This document shows positions 27,472 through 39,248 of a stretch of DNA of 64,000 nucleotides, one piece after another. The stretch is from RCIO01 sp035555795 (GTDB taxonomy: Bacteria > Pseudomonadota > Alphaproteobacteria > Rhizobiales > Rhizobiaceae). The position numbers and the translations under genes were made by a program. Position 1 is the stretch's first letter. Each line of letters starts with the position of its first letter. The notes under the pieces are model-generated. The model was not told the DNA's origin. It searched no databases and was given only the letters and a program-made list of their open reading frames with translations. The stretch spans positions 1-64,000 of the forward strand of contig DATMGE010000050.1 in NCBI GenBank assembly GCA_035555795.1, in the 5' to 3' direction.

Positions 27472-27684
27472 GGGAATGGTCCGGATTGTTGGGGCAGTGC
27501 GTAGCCTGCCAATTTGGCGCGGAAAAGCGCATGCAAGGGCAGGTTTGTCAAGGCGAGCATGGGGCAGCCGGCAGGGCAGGCGCATGTGTCGCCCTCACGG
27601 TTGCCATGATCCGGCTCCACCGGCTGCGGTTCATCAACAGCGCCGCGTCACATTCCACGACGAATTGTCGTCATACTCACCCGC

Positions 27685-28944
27685 ATGTCCTCGATTCGTC
27701 CCCTCATTCCCCTGTTGATCGCCGCCGGCATTCTTCTCGGCGGCAACGGCGTACAGGGCACGCTGATCGCTCTGCGCGGCGTGCAGGAGGGCTTTTCGGC
27801 CGAAACCATCGGCTTCATGGGAACGGCCTATTTTGTCGGTTTCCTGCTTGGCTGCCTGTGGATCGTCCAGGTCATGCGCGCGGTGGGCCATGTGCGGACC
27901 TTCGCCACCTTCGCGGCCATCGCATCCGCGGCGACGCTGGTCATGGCGCTCGCCATCGATGCGCCGACCTGGATCGCGATGCGCTTCGTATCCGGCTTCT
28001 GCTTCGCCGGTCTGTTCACCGTAATCGAGGCATGGATGAATGCCGGCGTGCAGAACCGCGACCGCGCGCGGGTGACGTCGGTCTACCGCATCGTCGATCT
28101 GGGCTGCGTCACCGGCGCGCAGTTCCTGATCCCGCTCTTCGGCGTCGAGGGTTTCGCCATCTTCGCCGTCATGTCCATCATGATCACGCTGTCGCTCGTG
28201 CCGGTGTCGCTCGGCGACCGCTCCAGTCCTTCGCCTCCCGAGGATGTGAACCTCGACCTGCGCCGCGCCTGGCTCATATCGCCGCTCGGCGCCATGGGCT
28301 GCATCGCCGTCGGCCTGACCAACAGCGCCTTCCGCACGCTGAGCCCCATCTATGCGCAGGATATCGGCTTTTCGGTCACAGACGTGGCCGCCTTCGTCTC
28401 GGTATCCATCATCGGCGGCGCGGTGATCCAGTATCCGCTCGGCTACCTGTCGGACCGGTGGGACCGCCGTTTCGTGCTGCTGGCCATGACGATCTGCTCC
28501 ATGGTCGCCGCCTTGGTGCTGGCGGTGGCGGCCGGAACCAATGCGATGGCCAATTTCGTCGTCGTCTTCATCTTCGGCTCGGTGGCCATGCCGCTCTATT
28601 CGCTGTCGGCGGCGCATGCGAACGACCATGCGCAGAAGAACGAATTCGTCATGCTGAATGCGGCGCTCATGCTTTTCTATTCCATCGGCGCCGTGGGCGG
28701 GCCGATCATGGCTGCCTGGGCGATGGGCTTTCTCGGTCCGCACGGACTTTTCTACTACACCGCCGCCGTCTACGGCGTCTTCATCGCGCTGATCCTCGTC
28801 CGCATGCGCGCCCGGCCGGGCGTTCCGCCATCCAGGCGCGGGCGGTTCGTCGCGCTTCTGCGTACCTCGCCCTTCTTTGCGCGTCTGGCGGGGAGGCCGC
28901 GCGGCGATAATCCCCCAAAAAGCGACCGCGGGACGCTTCAATAA
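27685..28944 (+). CDS. MFS transporter, YcaD-like
   Basis: A 419-aa, 12-helix major facilitator of the YcaD-like group: LLGGNGVQGTLIALRG in helix 1, FMGTAYFVGFLLGCL, RFVSGFCFAGLFTVIEAWMN with the motif-like VIEAW, and YPLGYLSDRWDRRFVL, the second-half signature loop. The substrate is unknown. A short palindrome (ACGAC-GAATT-GTCGT, 27657-27671) ends 13 bp before the start codon and could be an operator. It is 27 bp ahead of rnd, so both may share a transcript. Confidence 0.88.
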   Translation: MSSIRPLIPLLIAAGILLGGNGVQGTLIALRGVQEGFSAETIGFMGTAYFVGFLLGCLWIVQVMRAVGHVRTFATFAAIASAATLVMALAIDAPTWIAMRFVSGFCFAGLFTVIEAWMNAGVQNRDRARVTSVYRIVDLGCVTGAQFLIPLFGVEGFAIFAVMSIMITLSLVPVSLGDRSSPSPPEDVNLDLRRAWLISPLGAMGCIAVGLTNSAFRTLSPIYAQDIGFSVTDVAAFVSVSIIGGAVIQYPLGYLSDRWDRRFVLLAMTICSMVAALVLAVAAGTNAMANFVVVFIFGSVAMPLYSLSAAHANDHAQKNEFVMLNAALMLFYSIGAVGGPIMAAWAMGFLGPHGLFYYTAAVYGVFIALILVRMRARPGVPPSRRGRFVALLRTSPFFARLAGRPRGDNPPKSDRGTLQ

Positions 28945-28971
28945 GCCGACAAATGTGCATAAACAGGCGGC

Positions 28972-30138
28972 ATGGATCTTATAACCACGCAAGAACAGCT
29001 TGAGAGCGTCGTTGCGGCGCTGAGCAAGTCAGCCTTCGTCACCGTCGATACGGAATTCATCCGCGAGACGACATTCTGGCCCGAACTCTGCCTTATCCAG
29101 ATGGCCGCCCCGGGCGTCACCGCGCTTGTCGATCCGCTGGCGGAAGGAATGGACCTCGCGCCATTTTTCGCGCTGATGGCCGACGAGGCGGTGCTGAAGG
29201 TCTTCCACGCCGCGCGGCAGGACATCGAGATCGTCTTCAATCTCGGCGGCCTCATCCCCCATCCGGTGTTCGACACGCAGATCGCCGCCATGGTCTGCGG
29301 CTTCGGCGACAGTGTCTCCTACGATCAGCTGGTCCAGAAGATCACCGGCACCCGCCTCGACAAGTCCTCCCGCTTCACCGACTGGCGCCATCGGCCGCTG
29401 TCGGACCGCCAGCTCGAATATGCACTGGCCGACGTGACCTGGCTGATCCCCGTCTACGAACATCTGCGCGACGAGCTGGAGCGCGAGGGCAGGGCGCATT
29501 GGGTCAATGAGGAAATGGAAGCGCTGACCGCGCGCGAGACCTATGACACGCGCCCCGAGGATGCGTGGAAGCGGCTCAAGATGCGCGTGCGCAAGCCCAT
29601 CGAATTCGCCATCATCAAGGAGATCGCGGCCTGGCGCGACCGTGAGGCGCGGGGCCGCAACGTGCCGCGCGGGCGCGTCCTCAAGGACGATGCCCTCTAC
29701 GAGGTGGCCCAGCAGGCCCCGCGCGACGTGGCCGCGCTGTCGCGCCTGCGCGCCGTGCCGAAAGGCTGGGAGCGGTCCTCTTCCGCGGCGGGCCTGCTGG
29801 AAGCCGTCAATCGCGCCTTCGACATCCCCAAGGAAGAACTGCCGAAGCTGCCGAAATTCGTGCAGCCGGCCGAAGGTACCAGCGCGGCGGTGGAACTGCT
29901 GAAGGTGCTGCTGCGCCTGGTGGCGGAAGCCCAGGGCGTCGCCCCCAAGGTGCTCGCATCGAGCGACGATATCGAGCGCATTGCCGCCGAAGGCGAGGAT
30001 GCCAAGGTCGATGCCTTGGCCGGCTGGCGCCGTGAAGTGTTCGGCGAACAGGCGTTGAAACTGGTGCGGGGCGAAATTGGCCTGCGTTTCCACCACCGCC
30101 GCATCGCGACCTACGAGCTGCCGCAGGCAGCCGAATAG
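28972..30138 (+). CDS. rnd: Ribonuclease D
   Basis: A 388-aa 3'-5' exoribonuclease for tRNA maturation. The DEDD catalytic site is visible: FVTVDTEFIRE (Exo I, D and E), VFHAARQDIEIVF (Exo II, D), and YALADVTWLIPVYEHL (Exo III, Y and D). An HRDC domain (REARGRNVPRGRVLKDDALYEVAQ-type region) and a helical C-terminus follow. Length is normal. It follows the MFS gene by 27 bp and ends at a hairpin terminator. Confidence 0.95.
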   Translation: MDLITTQEQLESVVAALSKSAFVTVDTEFIRETTFWPELCLIQMAAPGVTALVDPLAEGMDLAPFFALMADEAVLKVFHAARQDIEIVFNLGGLIPHPVFDTQIAAMVCGFGDSVSYDQLVQKITGTRLDKSSRFTDWRHRPLSDRQLEYALADVTWLIPVYEHLRDELEREGRAHWVNEEMEALTARETYDTRPEDAWKRLKMRVRKPIEFAIIKEIAAWRDREARGRNVPRGRVLKDDALYEVAQQAPRDVAALSRLRAVPKGWERSSSAAGLLEAVNRAFDIPKEELPKLPKFVQPAEGTSAAVELLKVLLRLVAEAQGVAPKVLASSDDIERIAAEGEDAKVDALAGWRREVFGEQALKLVRGEIGLRFHHRRIATYELPQAAE

Positions 30139-30141
30139 AAA

Positions 30142-30165
30142 GACGGCGCCTTGTGGGGCGCCGTC
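30142..30165. terminator. Hairpin between convergent rnd and a minus-strand gene
   Basis: GACGGCGCC (30142-30150) pairs perfectly with GGCGCCGTC (30157-30165) across TTGTGG. Read on the minus strand it is followed by TTTCTATT, giving a U-rich tail, so it is best as a terminator for the gene at 30176-31372; on the plus strand the tail is GCAAG. Confidence 0.7.
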
Positions 30166-30175
30166 GCAAGTTCCG

Positions 30176-31372
30176 CTACTCGTTTGCAGTGACCGTGACG
30201 CCGAGCTGCTGCGGCAGCCCCTGCGGCGCGCTCATTGCGCCGGCCACGATCAGTGCGAAGGGCACCGGCGCCGTCGGCCGGGCGGTGATCTTGAGGCTCT
30301 GCGGATCGTCGAGGAATGCAGAGACCGCCGTGGTCACCATCTGGGTGAATTCGGGATTGTTGAGCTGCATCATCATGAAGGGCACGACCGCCTTCGCCTG
30401 GTTCGCAATCACTTGCGGGGTCTGGCCCTGCTGGCTGGCGAAATAGTCCAGCACCTTGCCGGTGAGCGAATCGTCGTTGAAGCTGATCTCGGCCCCGGTG
30501 AAGGTGAGCTGCTGCATGAGGCCGAGCATCGCCAGCCCGGCGGCGGAATTGTCGGCGCCTTCCGGCGCATTTGCGAGCTGTTCCTGCATCTGGCGCAGCG
30601 ACTTCATGAAGGCGGGCGTATAGCCTCCGAGGTCGAGCTTGAGGCCGAACGTGCCGGCATCGACGCCGGTAATGTCGAACTGGGTCAGCGCCAGCTTGCC
30701 GCTGGTCGGCTCCCAGCTCCCGTCGAATTCGAGATAGCCCTCGACCGTGTCGTAGCCCATGGCGCTTGCCGCCGCCTTGGCCGAGGGATTGTCGATCTTC
30801 GAAAGGGCGAGCGTGAAGCCCTCCGCCGCGCCCTCGAAGGTCATTTCTCCACCGTCCTCGGGTGCGTCGATCGCCACATTCACATCGGTCAGCGTGAAGA
30901 TCTCGGCATTGTCCATCGACACGCGCACTTCGCCCAGCCGTGCATTGTCGTAGAGGATCGAGGTGCCATAGGCGTTCTCGATGCCTTCCTTGGTCAGCAC
31001 GACGCCTTCGAGCGACACGTCATTGACGGAAGCCGTCATCGCATCGTCGGCATATTGCCAGCTCGGCATGAGCACTTTCTCGATCGTATAACCGTCATTG
31101 GTCTGTTCGGGGGCGATGAGCTCGATCTTGGCCAACTCGACCGGCGCGTCGCCCGTGTCGATGGTGACGCCGTCGAGCGCGGTCACCGGCTTGCCCTCGG
31201 CATTGTCATAGCTGGAGACGCTCTTCCACTCGATCCGGGTGCCTTCCTCGGCCATTGCGGACTTGAAGCGATCGAGCAGCGCCTGGTTTGCCTGCGCGTG
31301 GAGCGGCACGCTAAGCGCCAGCGTGAGAAGTCCCGAAACCGCAGCCGGCATGGCAAAGCGCGTAAGTCTCAT
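30176..31372 (-). CDS. Exported protein of unknown function, beta-rich
   Basis: A 398-aa protein with a signal peptide (MRLTRFAMPAAVSG, then a hydrophobic stretch ending LHAQANQ). The mature part is acidic with repeated short beta-like units such as VSLEGVVL, DVNVAID and ALDGVTID, and several YDN/YDT steps. A helical Met/Gln-rich segment (LRQMQEQL ... MLGLMQQL) lies near the middle. It resembles periplasmic DUF-type proteins common in rhizobia, possibly related to lipid or envelope transport domains, but no catalytic motif is visible and I cannot name it. The start at 31372 has GGGG eight bases upstream. Confidence 0.75.
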   Translation of the reverse strand: MRLTRFAMPAAVSGLLTLALSVPLHAQANQALLDRFKSAMAEEGTRIEWKSVSSYDNAEGKPVTALDGVTIDTGDAPVELAKIELIAPEQTNDGYTIEKVLMPSWQYADDAMTASVNDVSLEGVVLTKEGIENAYGTSILYDNARLGEVRVSMDNAEIFTLTDVNVAIDAPEDGGEMTFEGAAEGFTLALSKIDNPSAKAAASAMGYDTVEGYLEFDGSWEPTSGKLALTQFDITGVDAGTFGLKLDLGGYTPAFMKSLRQMQEQLANAPEGADNSAAGLAMLGLMQQLTFTGAEISFNDDSLTGKVLDYFASQQGQTPQVIANQAKAVVPFMMMQLNNPEFTQMVTTAVSAFLDDPQSLKITARPTAPVPFALIVAGAMSAPQGLPQQLGVTVTANE

Positions 31373-31583
31373 TATCATTACCCCGGACATTTGCTGAATA
31401 GCCCGCATCGCCTGGGGATGATCCAGGCCGCATCGGGGCACCGGCGCAGATGACGTCAAAACGATGGAAAACGCAAACGAAACGTCCCGGCGGCAAGGAC
31501 ACGTCTGTGCAACAAATTGCGACGATCGGTATGAAAAGCCCGTCGGCCTTGCCGCGAATCGCCCGCTCGGCTAACCCCGAATC

Positions 31584-33839
<2,256 letters not shown>

Positions 33840-33984
33840 TTCCAGGCCGTCTTGCCCCTGCGCGACATCGCCATTTGGCTGCAACCGCATTTCGGCTTGC
33901 ATCCGCCGCCGCAGGCGGCGAGAGGGCTTCGCATGGCGTGCCGCGCCACCTATAAGGCGACGATATTGTGGGAGACCGACCATC

Positions 33985-35634
33985 ATGCAGAAGACCGCGA
34001 GCGGTAAAATGACAGTCTATGCCGCGCTGGCGCAGAATCTTTCGGACCTTGGCGTGGACACGATGTTCGGCCTGATCGGCGATGCCAATCTCTATATGGC
34101 GGATTCCTTCGTGCGCGATTGCGGCGGGCAATATGTGTCGGCCACGCATGAGAACAGCGCGGTGCTGATGGCGCTGGGCTATGCGCAGGTGACCGGCAAG
34201 GTGGGCGTGGCGACGGTCACGCACGGCCCCGGCCTCACCAACACGATCACGGCGCTGACCGAAGGCGTCAAGGGCACCACGCCGATGGTGCTTCTGGCCG
34301 GCGACACGGCCGTGACGGACAGGGACAATTTCCAGAACGTGCCGCAGCGCGAACATGTGCTGGCCACCGGCGCCGGCTTCGAGCAGCTGCGCGCCCCGTC
34401 CACCCTGTCGGAAGACCTCGGCCTCGCCTTCCGCCGCGCCCAGGTGGAGCGCCGCCCGATCGTCTTCAACATGCCGGCCGACTTCCAGTGGCAGGAGGTG
34501 GATTACCGCTTCGTGCCCGTATCGCTGTCGGAGAACCGTGGCGTGGTGCCGGAGAGCGACGATCTCGACAATGCGGTGGGCATTATCGCAGCCGCCCGTG
34601 CGCCCGTCGTGCTGGCCGGGCGCGGTGCTGGGGATGAACGGTCGAAGGCGGCACTTGTCCGCCTCGCTGAGCGTATCGGCGCGCCGCTCGCCACGACGCT
34701 CAAGGGCCGCGGCCTGTTCCGTGGCGAACCGTTCAATCTGGGCGTCTTCGGCACGCTGGCGACGGATACGGCCGCCGAGACGCTGGGCGCGGCCGATTGC
34801 ATCATCGCCTTCGGCGCCGGCCTCAACAAATACACCGCCGGCCATGGCGCCTATCTCGATGGCAAGCGCGTCGTGCAGGTCAATCTGGAGCGCGGCGAGG
34901 TAGGCCGGTCGCGCCCGGTGGACGCCGGCGTGGTGGGCGATCCGGCGCTGACGGCGGACAAGTTCGTGGAACTGCTCGATATGGCCGAAATCCCGTCCTC
35001 GGGCTTCCGCACCGACGAACTGGCCGCCAAGATCGCCGCCGACCGCATCCAACCCTATCTGTCGAAGGAGAACGCACCGGGCACGGTCGACATCCGCACC
35101 GCGCTGATGCGCATCGCAGGCGCCATCCCCGAGGACCGCGTCGTGGTGCAGGATGGCGGCCGCTTCATGGTGGAAGGCTGGAAGACCATGCATGCGCCTG
35201 AGCCGCGCTCCTATGTGCACACGGTCAACTCGGCCTGCATCGGGCTCGGCATGGGCCAGGCGATCGGCGCGGCGGTGGCGGCCAAAGGGCGTCCGACGGT
35301 GCTGGTCGCGGGCGATGGCGGCTTCATGATCGGCGGGCTTGTCGAGTTCGTCACGGCCGTGCGCGAAAAGCTCGATCTCATCGTGATCGTCTGCAACGAC
35401 AATGGCTATGGGGCCGAATATATCCAGTTCCGCCGCAAGGAGATGGACCCGTCGCTGTCGCTGCTCAACTGGCCGGACCTCGCGCCGGTCGCCGTCGCGC
35501 TGGGCGGCGAGGGCGTCACCGTTCGCGGTGAGGGTGACCTTGATGCGGCCGTGGCAGCGGTGAAGAACCGCAAGGGACCGCTCCTCATCGACCTCAAGCT
35601 CGATCCCGAAAGCCTCTCCGCAATCACGCTGTAA
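33985..35634 (+). CDS. Thiamine-diphosphate-dependent enzyme (acetolactate synthase/2-oxoacid decarboxylase superfamily)
   Basis: A 549-aa ThDP enzyme with the three domains of the acetohydroxyacid synthase/decarboxylase fold. The N-terminal Pyr domain has the catalytic glutamate in VSATHENSAVLMALGYAQVTG. The middle domain has PVVLAGRGAGDERS. The C-terminal PP domain has the cofactor motif VAGDGGFMIGGLVEF ... IVCNDNGYGAE. The exact reaction is not readable: acetolactate synthase, a 2-oxoacid decarboxylase or a sulfo-substrate enzyme are all possible. There is no small regulatory subunit next to it, which argues against a biosynthetic IlvB. A TRAP binding protein gene follows 121 bp later. Confidence 0.82.
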   Translation: MQKTASGKMTVYAALAQNLSDLGVDTMFGLIGDANLYMADSFVRDCGGQYVSATHENSAVLMALGYAQVTGKVGVATVTHGPGLTNTITALTEGVKGTTPMVLLAGDTAVTDRDNFQNVPQREHVLATGAGFEQLRAPSTLSEDLGLAFRRAQVERRPIVFNMPADFQWQEVDYRFVPVSLSENRGVVPESDDLDNAVGIIAAARAPVVLAGRGAGDERSKAALVRLAERIGAPLATTLKGRGLFRGEPFNLGVFGTLATDTAAETLGAADCIIAFGAGLNKYTAGHGAYLDGKRVVQVNLERGEVGRSRPVDAGVVGDPALTADKFVELLDMAEIPSSGFRTDELAAKIAADRIQPYLSKENAPGTVDIRTALMRIAGAIPEDRVVVQDGGRFMVEGWKTMHAPEPRSYVHTVNSACIGLGMGQAIGAAVAAKGRPTVLVAGDGGFMIGGLVEFVTAVREKLDLIVIVCNDNGYGAEYIQFRRKEMDPSLSLLNWPDLAPVAVALGGEGVTVRGEGDLDAAVAAVKNRKGPLLIDLKLDPESLSAITL

Positions 35635-35755
35635 GCGCCCTGTCCGACATGTGGATATGCGGCATAGCCGGATATTTAACATGTTTGACAGTTGCATTTG
35701 CGGCGAGCAGATTGCCACGCGCTGCGGCGTCGCGGCGCAAGGGAGGAAGACGGAT

Positions 35756-36805
35756 ATGAGACTTACGAAAACGCTCGTCGCGGGCGCGGCCTTTGTCGCG
35801 TTTGCCATGGGAACGATTGCCGCGCGCGCCGAGACGGTGCTGCGCATGAACAACTGGCTGCCACCGCACCATAGCCAGGTTGTCCACACGATGGTCCCGT
35901 GGGCCAAGCAGGTCGAGGAAGCCACCAAGGGCAGCGTGAAGGTGCAACTGACGGACGCGTCGCTCGGCGCGCCGCCGCGTCAATACGATCTGGCGGTGGA
36001 TGGCGTCGTCGACGTTGTGTTCGGCGTGCTGGGCTATACGCCCGGCCGCTTCCAGCTCTACAAGATGGCCGAAATGCCGGGGGCCGAGAAGGCTGAAGCC
36101 GTCTCCGCCGCGCTGTGGCGTACCTACAAGACGCATTTCGAGAAGGCGGACGAATATAAGGACGTCGTGCTGCTGGCGCTGTTTGCGCATGGCTCGTCGC
36201 GCATCCTGACATCCGAGCGGGTTGGCCCGGTCACCACGCTCGATGCCTACAAGGGCAAGAAGATACGTGTCGGCGGCGCCGCCGCCGAACTCGTCAATGC
36301 CGGCCTTGGCGGTACCAATGTCTCCGCACCCGCCAATGAAGTCTACGAAATGATGTCGAACGGCGTCGTGGACGGCACATTGCTGCCATTTGAGGCCTAT
36401 CCGAGCTTCAACCTGAAGGGCGTCGTGAAATACGCCGCCAGCGTGCCCGGCGGGCTTCAGTTCGGCATCTGGTTCGCGGCCATGAACAAGGAGGCTTTTG
36501 CGAGGCTCTCCGCGGAAGAACAGCAGGCCCTGATGAGCGTGTCCGGCGAGGCGCTGTCGCGTCTCGGCGCCCAAACCTTCGACAATGCCGACACCGCCGC
36601 GCGCGAGCAGATGGTGGCGGACGGGGTCACCCTCGTGGATGTCGAGCCGTCCTTCGTGGAAGGCCTCCAGAAGGTGCTCGTCCCCTTCGAGCAGGAATGG
36701 CTGGCCACCGCCGACAAGCTGGGCGTCGACGGCAAGGCCTCGCTTTCCATGCTGCGCGAGGAAACAGCGAAGGTCGACGCGGAATTGAAGGCGGCGGCCA
36801 AGTAA
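35756..36805 (+). CDS. TRAP transporter substrate-binding protein (DctP family)
   Basis: A 349-aa periplasmic binding protein with a signal peptide (MRLTKTLVAGAAFVAFAMG ... RAE). The DctP fold is seen in LRMNNWLPPHHSQVVHTMVPWAKQVEEATKG, GAPPRQYDLAVDGVVDVVFG, then KGKKIRVGGAAAELVNAGLGG with the conserved arginine, and ANEVYEMMSNGVVDGTLLPFEAY. It would capture an organic acid anion. The DctQ and DctM membrane subunits are not in the window. GGGAGG precedes the ATG at 35756. It lies downstream of the ThDP enzyme, possibly in one unit, and ends at a strong terminator. Confidence 0.88.
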   Translation: MRLTKTLVAGAAFVAFAMGTIAARAETVLRMNNWLPPHHSQVVHTMVPWAKQVEEATKGSVKVQLTDASLGAPPRQYDLAVDGVVDVVFGVLGYTPGRFQLYKMAEMPGAEKAEAVSAALWRTYKTHFEKADEYKDVVLLALFAHGSSRILTSERVGPVTTLDAYKGKKIRVGGAAAELVNAGLGGTNVSAPANEVYEMMSNGVVDGTLLPFEAYPSFNLKGVVKYAASVPGGLQFGIWFAAMNKEAFARLSAEEQQALMSVSGEALSRLGAQTFDNADTAAREQMVADGVTLVDVEPSFVEGLQKVLVPFEQEWLATADKLGVDGKASLSMLREETAKVDAELKAAAK

Positions 36806-36828
36806 AGGCCTTGCTGCCATGTATGTTT

Positions 36829-36860
36829 AACCGGAGGTTGAAAGACCTCCGGTTGTTTTT
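36829..36860 (+). terminator. Strong intrinsic terminator after the TRAP binding protein
   Basis: AACCGGAGGT (36829-36838) pairs perfectly with ACCTCCGGTT (36845-36854) across TGAAAG and is followed by GTTTTT (36855-36860). Confidence 0.92.
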
Positions 36861-36929
36861 CGGATCATCTTGAACGGCTCTTTCACGATTGCCTGCTAGG
36901 ACTGTCGCCGGGTTACGGGGGCGGCTGTC

Positions 36930-38384
36930 ATGCTGAGGAAATTCATCGGGGATCGTCGCGGAAATTTAGCGGTCTTCACGGTCGCGGCGATGATTCCGCT
37001 CCTGCTGAGCGTCGGTTTCGGCCTCGACTATGCACGGCACAGTGCAGCCCACAAGAACCTGCAGGAAGTCGCCGATGCGGCCGCATTGGCGCTGGCCGCG
37101 ACGAAGAACGATTCGGAGACCGAAGCCCGCAAGCTGGCCGAGGACGTGATCGCCGCAAACACCGCGCGCACCCGCCTCGATACGGTCAGCATCGCCGCGC
37201 TGGAATCCACCAAAGACTATGTCGATCTGAGCCTCGACGGCGCGATACCGGCGACCTTCATGGGCCTCGCCGGCTGGGAAACGCTGAACGTCGCCGCCTC
37301 CGCCAAGGCCGAGCGCGCGGTCACCGGCAGTCTGGAGGTGGCGCTGGTGCTCGACAATACATGGTCGATGTCGGATGCGGACAGCAAGGGCATAGCGCGG
37401 ATCGATGCGCTGAAGACCGCCGCCAAGACGCTGGTGCAGGAACTGCTGACGACCGAGGACGGTACCGTCCGTATCGGACTGGTGCCCTATGCCGATTACG
37501 TCAATGTCGGCACGCAGCACCGTGGTGCATCCTGGCTAGATGTCGGAGCTGACGTCGCCGCGGTGCCGGCAACCTGTGAAAACAAGGAGGTGGAAGACAA
37601 GGGCAAGTGTGTGCAGACGATCTACAAGACCTGTTCGCGTACGGTCGATGGCATTCCGGAAACCTATGCCTGCAACAGTTGCGGCAAATATGAGTTTGAA
37701 CCGCCGCGTACAAAGATCAGCAAGGTATGCACTGGTGGCAAGTCGGCACAGAAATGGTTCGGTTGCGTCGGCTCGCGCAAGACCGGCGAGACCCGCCTCA
37801 ATGACGGCAGCCCGTCTGTGCGCTATCCGGGCTATCTCACGTCGAGCCAAGCCTGCCTCAATCCGATCGTCGATCTCACCTCAAGCAAGTCGACGCTCGC
37901 GGCGGCCATCGACGGCATGATCATCCGCATAGGCAGCTATCGCCCGAACACCTACATTCCGGCGGGGCTGATCTGGGGCATGAACCTTTTGTCCCCCACC
38001 GCGCCCTTCACCAGCGGCAGCGCCTATGACAGCGCCAACCAGAAGCCGCGCAAGGTGGCAGTGCTGATGACCGATGGCGAGAATACGCTGCGTTTCCAGG
38101 CCGGCGACGGCAAGCATGTCGGGTTTAGCTCCAACGCGACGACCGCCGCCACGCAATACGCGACGGTGAACGCGGAAACGCTGAAGATCTGCGCCAATAT
38201 GAAGGCTGAGAATATCGAGATATTCAGCGTCGCCTTCATGGTGGAGAGCGAAACGGCGCGCAACATGCTCGAAAGCTGCGCCACCGACAGCCTGCATTAC
38301 TATGACGCCTCGGACAGCGAGAAACTGCTCGCTTCCTTCTCCGATATAGGCAAGTCGCTGCGCATCGTTCGTCTGGCGCGGTAG
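36930..38384 (+). CDS. TadG-like pilus/secreted vWA-domain protein with Cys-rich insert
   Basis: A 484-aa protein of the TadE/TadG type. The N-terminal prepilin-like segment (FIGDRRGNLAVFTVAAMIPLLLSVG) carries one membrane helix, and a DAAALALA pattern follows. A von Willebrand A domain has a MIDAS-like DNTWSMSDAD and, later, MTDGENT. Between them, residues about 215-309 form an insert with eight cysteines, likely disulfide-bonded outside the membrane. No tad/cpa pilus genes are nearby, so it is an orphan copy. It is preceded by a terminator and converges on bpt. Confidence 0.85.
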   Translation: MLRKFIGDRRGNLAVFTVAAMIPLLLSVGFGLDYARHSAAHKNLQEVADAAALALAATKNDSETEARKLAEDVIAANTARTRLDTVSIAALESTKDYVDLSLDGAIPATFMGLAGWETLNVAASAKAERAVTGSLEVALVLDNTWSMSDADSKGIARIDALKTAAKTLVQELLTTEDGTVRIGLVPYADYVNVGTQHRGASWLDVGADVAAVPATCENKEVEDKGKCVQTIYKTCSRTVDGIPETYACNSCGKYEFEPPRTKISKVCTGGKSAQKWFGCVGSRKTGETRLNDGSPSVRYPGYLTSSQACLNPIVDLTSSKSTLAAAIDGMIIRIGSYRPNTYIPAGLIWGMNLLSPTAPFTSGSAYDSANQKPRKVAVLMTDGENTLRFQAGDGKHVGFSSNATTAATQYATVNAETLKICANMKAENIEIFSVAFMVESETARNMLESCATDSLHYYDASDSEKLLASFSDIGKSLRIVRLAR

Positions 38385-38391
38385 GCGCCCC

Positions 38392-39150
38392 TCAGCCTTC
38401 CGCCGGCGTAAAACGCTCCCAGCCACGCGGACCGAGATGCTCCTGCGGCTGGAAGCGGATCTTGTAGGCCATCTTCTTCGAGCCGTTGACCCAGTAGCCG
38501 AGATAGACGTGCTGCAGGCCACGGGCGCGGGCGCGCTTGATATGGTCGAGGATCATATATGTGCCGAGCGAGCGCTCCGGCATGTCGGGATTGAAGTAGG
38601 AATAGACCATCGACAGGCCGTCGGCCATGCGGTCGGTCAGCGCCACGGCGATCAGTTCGCCTTCGCCCTTGCCGGTGATGAAGCTGTCGGGGCCGCGCCG
38701 GCGATATTCGATCACCGACGTGTCGACATGCGTGTCCTCGACCATCATCGCATAGTCGAGAACCGTCATGTCCGACATGCCGCCCTTGCGGTGGCGGGCA
38801 TCGAGATATTGCCGGAAAAGCGAATATTGCTCCGTCGACGGCCGCGCTTCCTGCATCGCGCCGATCAAATCCTCGTTGCGCTGCTCGATGCGGCGCATGT
38901 TGCGCGTCAGCTGGAACTCGTCGGCCAGGATGCGCACGGAAATGCAGCCGCGGCAGGTTTCGCAGGCCGGCCGGTAGGCGATGTTCTGCGAGCGCCGGAA
39001 GCCGCCCTGGGTGAGCAGGTCGTTGAGCTCGGGCGCCTTGGCGCCGACCAGATGCGTGAACACCTTCCGCTCGAACTGGCCGTCAATATAGGGGCAGGGC
39101 GAGGGTGCGGTCAGAAAGAATTGCGGCGATTGGGTTATATGCTGGGTCAT
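38392..39150 (-). CDS. bpt: Aspartate/glutamate leucyltransferase (Bpt, arginyltransferase family)
   Basis: A 252-aa N-end-rule transferase that adds leucine from Leu-tRNA to proteins starting with Asp or Glu, marking them for ClpS/ClpAP. The N-terminal SPCPYIDGQFERKVFTHL, the cysteine cluster ACETCRGCISVR, and the GNAT-like C-terminus DHIKRARARGLQHVYLGYW with YKIRFQPQEHL are characteristic. Length is normal. It lies downstream of the RDD gene, DUF423 and hemB on the same strand, a common rhizobial order. Confidence 0.94.
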   Translation of the reverse strand: MTQHITQSPQFFLTAPSPCPYIDGQFERKVFTHLVGAKAPELNDLLTQGGFRRSQNIAYRPACETCRGCISVRILADEFQLTRNMRRIEQRNEDLIGAMQEARPSTEQYSLFRQYLDARHRKGGMSDMTVLDYAMMVEDTHVDTSVIEYRRRGPDSFITGKGEGELIAVALTDRMADGLSMVYSYFNPDMPERSLGTYMILDHIKRARARGLQHVYLGYWVNGSKKMAYKIRFQPQEHLGPRGWERFTPAEG

Positions 39151-39248
39151 CGCGCCGGGGTTCGAAGCACGTATGGATCATCCGATAGCATGATCGCGCA
39201 GGCGCAAAGGTCAACAGGAGATTTGCGCAAGGCTCCCCCGACGCGCGC

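Noticed and set aside
33905..33919. GCCGCC-GCA-GGCGGC stem after parC as a terminator
   Set aside because: Three-base loop and no T-run; too weak to list as a terminator.
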